This document shows positions 58,074-64,000 of a stretch of DNA of 64,000 bases, one piece after another. Position 1 is the first letter of the stretch, and each line of letters opens with the position of its first letter. The stretch spans positions 91,961 to 155,960 of the forward strand of contig NZ_AFWV01000014.1 of the NCBI RefSeq assembly GCF_000223985.1. The letters run 5' to 3'. The notes beneath the pieces are model-generated. The model was not told the DNA's origin and searched no databases. It worked only from the letters and a program-made list of their open reading frames with translations. Source of the DNA: Thiocapsa marina 5811 (GTDB taxonomy: Bacteria > Pseudomonadota > Gammaproteobacteria > Chromatiales > Chromatiaceae). Both the position numbers and the translations under genes were made by a program.

Positions 58074-58159
58074 GCCCGGCCGGACGACATCACGATCGAG
58101 GGCATAAGGTGATCGCCGGAAGAGACCCTTCCGGCCCGTCGGGGCTCAAAGGGGATTGT

Positions 58160-58180
58160 AGGGGCGCGACTCGAGTCGCC
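58160..58180. repeat. REP-like palindrome
   Basis: GTAGGGGCGCGACTCGAGTC runs into GCCTC; the perfect core GCGACTCGAGTCGC is at 58166-58179. It resembles the hairpin at 7.54 kb. Confidence 0.6.
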
Positions 58181-58260
58181 TCCTCATGCGGCGCCCATGC
58201 GCGAGCGCGGCAATCCCCGCCCATCCCCCAAGGCAACGAACGCGCGCTCGGAGGACCGGC

Positions 58261-59703
58261 TCAGCGCCCCATCTGATTGAGATGAAAGCGGCTTCGCAAA
58301 AACCCCTGGAAGTGTCCGACCTCTTCGAGCGCGAGCTTCAGACGCCCCTCTTCGATTCGATTCAGGCGCTCGAGCGGTAGATAGTTGTTCGGCTCGCGGT
58401 CCTCCTCGAGCGCGAGCAGCTGTGCGCGAAGCCGCAGGGTCACCAGGAAGTCCAGGGCCGCGATCAGGCTCTCCGCCTGCTCCGATCGCAGGATCCCTGC
58501 CCCCTCCAGCCCGAACACACGACCACGGGTACCGCCGTCGCCGACGCCAGCCTGCAAGGCCATCGCCTTGACACCCTCCGTGATCGGAAAGATGCCGGCC
58601 TTCTTCAACTCGATGCTGCCGCGGTGAGGTCCGTGCCGCTCCGGCTTAATCCCCCCGAAAAAACCCAACGGCGGCTTGAACCCGACCGCATTGGCGGCGC
58701 TGTACGCGAGAAACAGGTTATTGGCGCGCAACTGCGCCGTGATGTGGGCCTTCAAGTCGGCCTCGAAGCTCGCGTCTCCGTAAAGGGTGCGAAGATCGAA
58801 AAACATGCTGCCCGAGAGGATGTTCTCGGGCGACGGGGTCCGCAGCCATCTCTCGAGGACACGCTTCCAGTCGGAGAGACTGCGCCGCCACGCCTCGTTC
58901 TTCGCCATAATGCCGCCCGGGCAAGGCGGGACGCCGATCCCCACGAGATGATCGATCAGGTCGACACTGAAGGCGGCGAGGCGCTCGCGCTCTGTCTCCG
59001 TCAGATCGTCTGCGTAGACGATCGCGTTGTCCTGATCCGTGGAGAGTGTCTGCTCTTGCCGACCTTCACTCCCCAGCGCGAGGAAGGCAAAGCGGTCGGT
59101 GAGATCAGGGTAGCGCGCGGTGCGCACCAGCTCGATCAAACGCACCAGGATGCGGTCGTTCAAATGTGCCACCGTCTGCACCAGATCCTTGGTCGCCACG
59201 CCCGTGCCCGCCAAATGCACGACGAGCTTCTCCAACTTCTCGTGCAGAACCTTCAGATCATCGACGTCAGCCGCCTCCTCGATCTCCTTCATCAACTGCT
59301 GCGGCGAGCGACTTTGCAGCCGCAACGCGTCGGAGTCCGTCACGATCCCGCAAAGCGCACCACTCGCATCCACGACACACAGCCTGTGGATACGCCGTCG
59401 ACTCATGAGATGGAGCGCCTCGAAGAGATAGTCGTTCTCGCCGATCGTCACCAACGGGCTGTTCATGATGTCGCTCACGCGCAACTCGCCGGGATCCCGC
59501 CCCCGCGCCACGACCTTGTTGCGCAGATCGCGGTCCGTCACCATGCCGACCGGCACCTGATCCGAGCACACGACGATGCTCGAGATATTCCGCTCGCTCA
59601 TCATCTCGACGGCAGCAACCAACGACTCATCCTGCTCGCAGGTCACGACATCGCGTTGACACAGGTCCCTGACGGGAACAAAAAAAACATTATCAGCGGA
59701 CAT
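58261..59703 (-). CDS. CBS-pair/DUF294 nucleotidyltransferase-like protein
   Basis: The 480-residue protein has a CBS pair (about 10-125), a DUF294 nucleotidyltransferase-like domain (about 150-285: FAFLALGSEGRQEQTLSTDQDNAIVY, a GlnD-like G-S-E/D-x-D site) and DUF294_C (about 315-460). Similar signalling proteins bind adenosyl ligands by CBS and may nucleotidylate a partner. The ATG is directly preceded by GAGG. Upstream codons look non-coding. No DnaQ-like exonuclease, a frequent neighbour, is seen. Confidence 0.93.
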   Translation of the reverse strand: MSADNVFFVPVRDLCQRDVVTCEQDESLVAAVEMMSERNISSIVVCSDQVPVGMVTDRDLRNKVVARGRDPGELRVSDIMNSPLVTIGENDYLFEALHLMSRRRIHRLCVVDASGALCGIVTDSDALRLQSRSPQQLMKEIEEAADVDDLKVLHEKLEKLVVHLAGTGVATKDLVQTVAHLNDRILVRLIELVRTARYPDLTDRFAFLALGSEGRQEQTLSTDQDNAIVYADDLTETERERLAAFSVDLIDHLVGIGVPPCPGGIMAKNEAWRRSLSDWKRVLERWLRTPSPENILSGSMFFDLRTLYGDASFEADLKAHITAQLRANNLFLAYSAANAVGFKPPLGFFGGIKPERHGPHRGSIELKKAGIFPITEGVKAMALQAGVGDGGTRGRVFGLEGAGILRSEQAESLIAALDFLVTLRLRAQLLALEEDREPNNYLPLERLNRIEEGRLKLALEEVGHFQGFLRSRFHLNQMGR

Positions 59704-60132
59704 TGGGCCTCGATAGCGATTGAGTTTGACGACACTGCGACAACGGTTGACGTACCTGTCGAGCCGTAAGGCTCTCCATCCGCGATTCGATGCACCCGCG
59801 ACACCGATCGATCCGACAGGCATCGGCCGAATCCGCACACGCCACTTTAGCCCGGGGAACCCGATCACGCGAGACGGAACGAGCGGCGTCACCGCCGTGT
59901 CTGGCGCGAGGGTAAAAAAACCGAGTTAGCACAGCACATTTGGCGACGCCGGCGCCGACGAGCCGCACGACAGCGCAGCCGTTCCGGCGGCCTTGCACCC
60001 TGCCCTGGAGCCGCGGAAGATCGCCGATACCGATGCCCCGGCGCGGGCCTGTCGGCCCGATCTGAAGTCGTTTCCCGCAACGCATGACCCGGCGTTACAC
60101 TCCGGACTTCGACTTGAATCTCCACCGACAGG
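59704..60132. other. Intergenic region between divergent genes, nothing recognised
   Basis: This 429-bp gap separates the CBS/DUF294 gene from mtnC. Several short open frames cross it, all GC shadows. No repeat of the families described here is present. It should contain both divergent promoters. Confidence 0.5.
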
Positions 60133-60825
60133 ATGAAAGCAGACATGATGCCGGTCGAGGCCATAGTGCTGGATATCGAGGGCACAACCACGTCGGTCGC
60201 GTTCGCGACCGGCGTCTTGTACCCCTACGCCCGCGAACGCCTGCCGAACTACGTCCGTCGGCACCGCAACGAGCCCGAGGTTGCGGCGATCATGGACGAG
60301 GCGCGGGAGGCGGGCGGCGTGTGGAACGACGAGGCGGTGGTGGTGCGCATGTGCCACTGGATGGAGCGGGACCAGAAGGTCACGCCGCTGAAGGCCCTGC
60401 AGGGGCTCATCTGGGAGGAGGGATACCGCAACGGCGAGCTGGTGACACCGCTTTATCCGGACGTGGCCCCGGCACTGCGGGACTGGCACGCGCTGGGGCT
60501 ACGGCTCTACATCTACTCATCGGGATCGGTCCAGGCCCAGCAGCAGATCTACGGCCACACCGACGCCGGGGACCTGACGCCGCTGTTGTCCGGCTATTTC
60601 GACACCCGAACGGGACCCAAACGCGAGGTTGGCTCCTACCGGCGCATCGCCGAGGCCATCGGCGTGACTCCCCGGCGCATCCTGTTCCTGTCGGACGTGC
60701 GCGAAGAGCTCGACGCCGCCCGGGAGGCGGGGTGGCAGACGGTCTGGATGGTACGCGAGGGACTCGCGGGGCCGGCCGCGGCCCACCGGCGGGCCACACG
60801 CTTCGACCAGGTTCCGCTTCGATGA
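60133..60825 (+). CDS. mtnC: Enolase-phosphatase E1 of methionine salvage
   Basis: MtnC enolises and dephosphorylates 2,3-diketo-5-methylthiopentyl-1-phosphate. The 230-residue HAD protein has VLDIEGTTTSVAF with the nucleophile D14, the strand YIYSSGSVQAQQ and the LFLSDVREELDAAREAGW motif for Mg binding. Two in-frame ATGs lie four and five codons after the annotated one, with a better-spaced AGGA. mtnB and mtnD, usual neighbours, are missing here. Confidence 0.95.
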   Translation: MKADMMPVEAIVLDIEGTTTSVAFATGVLYPYARERLPNYVRRHRNEPEVAAIMDEAREAGGVWNDEAVVVRMCHWMERDQKVTPLKALQGLIWEEGYRNGELVTPLYPDVAPALRDWHALGLRLYIYSSGSVQAQQQIYGHTDAGDLTPLLSGYFDTRTGPKREVGSYRRIAEAIGVTPRRILFLSDVREELDAAREAGWQTVWMVREGLAGPAAAHRRATRFDQVPLR

Positions 60826-60844
60826 ACCGGATTGAGTGCAGACC

Positions 60845-62281
60845 ATGACCTTCCGCGCAGACCTCGAGATCGTCGCCGCGGCGCTGGAGAGTCAGGTTGC
60901 GGCCGCGCGCGGGCGTCGCACGCCGGTGTTGGCGCAACGCCCGCTGCTCGATCTGATCGAAGACCTCCATCTCGTCCGTCTTGCCCGCGAGGGCGGGCTC
61001 ACGGGCGAGGCTCTGCAGCGGTTCACCGACGCTTACTTGGATAGCATCATCAATCTGCACCAGCCCGGCTACATGGGCCATCAGGTGGCGGTGCCTCACC
61101 CCGCTGCATCACTCGGCGCACTGATCGACGGACTGACGAACAACCCGATGGCCATCTACGAGATGGGACCCGGCGCCGCGGCCATCGAATGGTTCGTCAT
61201 CAATTGGATGCTCGAAAAGGTGGGTTGGACACCGGCGCCCGCCGAGTCAGGGCAACGTGCCGATAGAACCTTTGGCGGCGGTGTACTGACCCACGGCGGC
61301 TCGCTGGCAAATCTGACGGCCCTGATCGCCGCGCGCAGCGCCCTTCGCCCCGATGCCTGGTGTCGGGGAGACCAAGGCGACCTCGCTGTCATTGCCCCGG
61401 AGAGCAACCACTACAGCATTGACCGCGCCGTCGGGATCCTCGGGATCGGCACCCGCAATATCTACCGGGTCCCCTGCGATTCCCGCGGCGCCATGCGGCC
61501 GGAAACCCTGCCGCAGATCCTGGCGCGCATCCGCGCCGACGCTCGCACGCCGTTGGCCCTCGTCGCCAATGCCTGCAGCACCGCGGTCGGCGTCTATGAC
61601 CCGCTGCGGCCGATCGGCGAGCTCTGTCGCGAGCTCGGCATCTGGTTCCACGTCGACGGCGCCCACGGCGCCTCGGCGTTGCTGTCGACCGAATACCGCC
61701 ATCGGCTGGACGGCGTGGAGCTGGCCAGCTCGCTGACCTGGGACGCACACAAGATGATGCGAACCCCATCGGTCTGCGCGGCGCTGCTGGTACGTGATCA
61801 TCGCACCATCGACAGCGCCTTCTCGCAGCAGGCGAGCTACCTTTTCCACGACAAGGAGCAGCCGGGTTTCGATTTTCTGCATCGGTCCGTCGAATGCACC
61901 AAGAGCGCCATGGGGCTGCGGTTCTTCATGGTGCTCGCCGCGCTTGGCGAGCAGGGTCTTGCGCGCTACGTCGAGCACCAGTATCGCCTCGCCGAGCAAG
62001 TCCATGACTATCTGAACGGCATCGACGGGATCGAGGTCGCCGTCACGCCGGAGTCGAACATCCTCTGCCTGCGCCTGCCGGGAACGGACGCCCGCCAGCT
62101 CACCCTGCGCGACGGGATCCTCGACCACGGGGACTTCTACATCACCTCCACCGAATTCCAAGGTCGGCGCTGGCTACGGCTGGTCTTCATGAACCCGGAG
62201 ACGACGCTGGAGGACGTCAAGCGGTTGGTGGGGCAGCTCCAGGCCATGGAGCCGTTGAAGTCGGACGGCGCCGTCGGTTAA
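60845..62281 (+). CDS. PLP-dependent group II decarboxylase-like protein
   Basis: The 478-residue fold-type I protein has GYMGHQVAVPHPAASLGALI, THGGSLANLTALIAAR for the PLP phosphate, FHVDGAHGAS and the PLP lysine K303 in SLTWDAHKMMRTP. It belongs to the glutamate/aromatic/diaminobutyrate decarboxylase superfamily; the substrate cannot be read. It starts 19 bp after mtnC, so it is surely in the same transcript. A GTG nine bases earlier is an alternative start. Methionine salvage has no known step for this enzyme. Confidence 0.9.
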   Translation: MTFRADLEIVAAALESQVAAARGRRTPVLAQRPLLDLIEDLHLVRLAREGGLTGEALQRFTDAYLDSIINLHQPGYMGHQVAVPHPAASLGALIDGLTNNPMAIYEMGPGAAAIEWFVINWMLEKVGWTPAPAESGQRADRTFGGGVLTHGGSLANLTALIAARSALRPDAWCRGDQGDLAVIAPESNHYSIDRAVGILGIGTRNIYRVPCDSRGAMRPETLPQILARIRADARTPLALVANACSTAVGVYDPLRPIGELCRELGIWFHVDGAHGASALLSTEYRHRLDGVELASSLTWDAHKMMRTPSVCAALLVRDHRTIDSAFSQQASYLFHDKEQPGFDFLHRSVECTKSAMGLRFFMVLAALGEQGLARYVEHQYRLAEQVHDYLNGIDGIEVAVTPESNILCLRLPGTDARQLTLRDGILDHGDFYITSTEFQGRRWLRLVFMNPETTLEDVKRLVGQLQAMEPLKSDGAVG

Positions 62282-62676
62282 AGCCGCAAAGGTCGCAAGT
62301 CGCAAAGGACGTCAATGCAACATGCCGGCGCTTGTTTCATGGGACGTGCAAATCCTAATGGTGCGTTCTGCACGATTTCCCGACCCCTACCTTGACGACC
62401 TCCCGCACTTTCGTCGGGGCCATCAAGACCGATCGGAAAGCAAGAACCCGCGATGGACGAATAGGCATCACCGGTGCAGGAAGCTCTTCGATGTCGGCGC
62501 CGCCTCGGACAGGATCCAGCCAAGGACGTCGGTCGGGTGATCGCCATGCTCATGGCGACTGCGGCGCGTCTCTCCAGTGGCTGAGTCTTGGTGTTGCGTC
62601 GAGAACGCACTCTTGTCGTTATGGCAAATGGCGCATAAAGTGACGCCAGCTGGCGATATTGATGGAGTAGATGGTC
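62282..62676. other. Intergenic region, nothing recognised
   Basis: This 395-bp stretch before the toxin-antitoxin pair has no convincing gene or repeat. Base composition is slightly less GC-rich toward 62.6 kb, where the antitoxin promoter should be. Confidence 0.45.
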
Positions 62677-63120
62677 ATGACGAACACGGCGACCGGGATC
62701 ACGATCCCAAACCATCCCCAAGCAGCCGATCTCTTGAAGGTCTTGCAGACTCCGGCACCCCAGCTGGTCGAGCGGGTGCGCCGTGGCCTGCCCTTCACCG
62801 AGCTGGAGGCCCTGCGCGAACCCTTGGGCCTGTCGCTGCAGGAGCTGGCCGCCTATGCCGGCATTCCGAGCCGCACCCTGGTGCGGCGCCGTCAAGCCGG
62901 TCGTCTGGACCCGGCCGAGTCCGAGCGCGTGCTGCGTATCGAGCGACTCTTGGCCCTGGCAACCGAGATGCTGCGCGACGTCGAGCGCGCCCGGGACTGG
63001 CTCAAGTCGCCGAAGACCGCGCTCGCGGGTTTGCGTCCGCTCGACTACGCCGACACGGAAATCGGTGCGCGTGAGGTCGAGCAACTGATCGGCCGATTAC
63101 GCCATGGGGTTTTTTCTTGA
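62677..63120 (+). CDS. Xre/MbcA/ParS-type antitoxin
   Basis: The 147-residue protein has an N-terminal Xre-like HTH (about 50-90: LSLQELAAYAGIPSRTLVRR) and a C-terminal DUF2384/MbcA-type region (about 95-147: RVLRIERLLALATEML..VERARDWLKSP..AL.GLRPLDYADTEIGAREVEQLIGR). That is the antitoxin of RES toxins. It probably represses its own promoter. The second of two adjacent ATGs is chosen for GGAG spacing. Confidence 0.95.
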   Translation: MTNTATGITIPNHPQAADLLKVLQTPAPQLVERVRRGLPFTELEALREPLGLSLQELAAYAGIPSRTLVRRRQAGRLDPAESERVLRIERLLALATEMLRDVERARDWLKSPKTALAGLRPLDYADTEIGAREVEQLIGRLRHGVFS

Positions 63121-63596
63121 GATGGTTTCGTTTGCTTGACGAGGCCTATCTGGAAACGGCCTTCACCGGCGAAGGTGCGAGGCTCTTCGGCGGGCGTTGG
63201 AATTCACCCGGTGTTTCGATGGTGTATGCGGCCCAGTCGCTGTCGCTTGCGCAGCTCGAGCTGCTCGTCAACCTGGAGGCTGAAGACGTCCTGCGGGGAC
63301 ACTGGCAATACATTGAACTCGAGGTGGTGCCCGAGGCCGTCTTGGCTTGCGAGTTCGTGGCCGAGCTGCCCGCCGATTACGCCACCTGGCCGGCTTCGGC
63401 ATCGACGCGATCGATCGGCGACGCCTGGGCCGCATCAGGCGTCTCGGTGGGGCTGACGGTGCCCAGCGCCGTGACGCCCGGCGAGCGCAACCTGATCCTG
63501 AATCCCGCCCATCCCGGCTTCGCCGAGGCCGTGGTGATCGGCGAGCCGAAAAGCTTGGTCCTGGACCGGCGTCTGGTCAAGGACCCGCCGACTTGA
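63117..63596 (+). CDS. RES-domain toxin
   Basis: The 159-residue RES toxin degrades NAD+ in known members. The defining residues are R27 in FGGRWNSPG, E48 in LSLAQLELLV and S117 in VPSAVTPGERNLILNP. The start is TTG, overlapping the antitoxin stop (TTGA), which should keep toxin translation lower than antitoxin. Confidence 0.94.
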   Translation: MRWFRLLDEAYLETAFTGEGARLFGGRWNSPGVSMVYAAQSLSLAQLELLVNLEAEDVLRGHWQYIELEVVPEAVLACEFVAELPADYATWPASASTRSIGDAWAASGVSVGLTVPSAVTPGERNLILNPAHPGFAEAVVIGEPKSLVLDRRLVKDPPT

Positions 63597-63984
63597 ATGC
63601 CTGATCTAAGCGGCGGCCCCTGGGTGCGGGTGTCCGGGACCGGCGTTTGCGAAACAAGTAACCGCGCAGGGGACGACCTGCCCGAAACCGCCATAGGTTC
63701 GGCGAAAAGCGACCCAGCGCATGGTATTCACGGATCGTCCGCACGAGGCTTGCTGTCGCCTTGCTATTGTGGATACGGCAACGCTTAACGTGGTGCTGCC
63801 AGAATGATTGGGTCATCTCTATGCACCCGTAACCCATCTTTAACACGGTCGGGTCCGATTTCCTGTCCGCAGGCTGCCCATACCATTGATTCATATGTAC
63901 ACGGCAACCTCGCCGTGAAAAGTAGTGCCATATTATTTCGGCCTGCCACTAGGCAGCCGGCAGCGCATGGGCTAGCGTGTGGGC
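63597..63984. other. Right flank of the toxin-antitoxin pair
   Basis: No gene is seen. From about 63750 the sequence is clearly less GC-rich than the rest (for example TTATTGTGGATACGGCAACG). With the transposase start that follows, this may be the left end of an insertion sequence; the exact boundary cannot be set. Confidence 0.4.
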
Positions 63985-64000
63985 ATGTACATCCGGCGCA
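63985..64000 (+). CDS. Possible first codons of IS1634-family transposase
   Basis: ATG TAC ATC CGG CGC translates MYIRR, the usual opening of IS1634 transposases. Only five codons are visible and the base composition just upstream changes, so the call is tentative. Confidence 0.35.

Noticed and set aside
62278..63084. A 268-codon minus-strand frame
   Set aside because: It is antisense to the Xre antitoxin and runs through an empty region; no domain is visible.

Overview
The window is GC-rich (roughly 65 %, estimated by eye) chromosomal DNA from a gammaproteobacterium. The rimP-nusA-infB-rbfA-truB-rpsO-pnp order, the nagZ-hpt-MTI phosphorylase group and the DUF349, DUF2058 and DUF465 proteins fit the gammaproteobacterial core. 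The PHA-granule protein, hemerythrin, photolyase and a CRP-like domain typical of sulfur oxidisers suggest a purple sulfur bacterium of the Chromatiaceae (Thiocapsa-like). That placement is inference; no rRNA or photosynthesis gene is present, and I found no tRNA and no CRISPR array.

Layout. 1-11.2 kb is a signalling and accessory region. It holds a multi-PAS membrane sensor cut by the window edge, a REC-EAL-REC protein, an OmpR-type regulator, a GNAT enzyme, a decayed IS1595-type transposase, a shortened paralogue of the REC-EAL-REC protein, and a ten-helix membrane protein fused to a CRP-like nucleotide-binding domain. Three of these genes share one upstream motif at a similar distance from their starts. 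11.2-21.4 kb, all on the minus strand, is a CinA-like protein and the transcription/translation cluster. 22-29 kb has an SprT-like protein, a Pro/Ala-rich membrane-anchored protein and the purine/MTA salvage and murein recycling group (MTI phosphorylase, hemerythrin, hpt, nagZ), then a lipoprotein and a PDZ protein. 29.3-34 kb runs on the plus strand: ftsH, Maf nucleotidase, MltD-like transglycosylase. 34.7-38.6 kb is a divergent pair, a Pat-type CoA-ligase/acetyltransferase and an HDAC-family deacetylase, which could work as writer and eraser of lysine acetylation. 39.9-50.8 kb mixes photolyase, TatD, NYN/OST-HTH, DUF2058, Skp-like, DUF465, MBL hydrolase, a 958-residue DUF349 protein, an HTH-less S24 peptidase and a tiny tandem-repeat exported protein. 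51-54 kb holds lysS and prfB, the latter with an intact programmed frameshift. 54-56 kb is an unusual close-packed set: RAYT transposase, cupin, PHA-system protein, flavin reductase. 56.6-62.3 kb has pyruvate kinase, a CBS/DUF294 protein, and mtnC followed at once by a PLP decarboxylase. The right end holds an Xre-RES toxin-antitoxin pair and probably the first codons of an IS1634-type transposase.

The most unusual signal lies between genes. A family of elements about 86-92 bp long, ending in TTAAACCGCGTC and its reverse complement, recurs at about ten sites. The two ends of each element vary together, and four copies contain the stop codon of a neighbouring gene. REP-like palindromes form a second repeat class, and a candidate REP-mobilising transposase is present.
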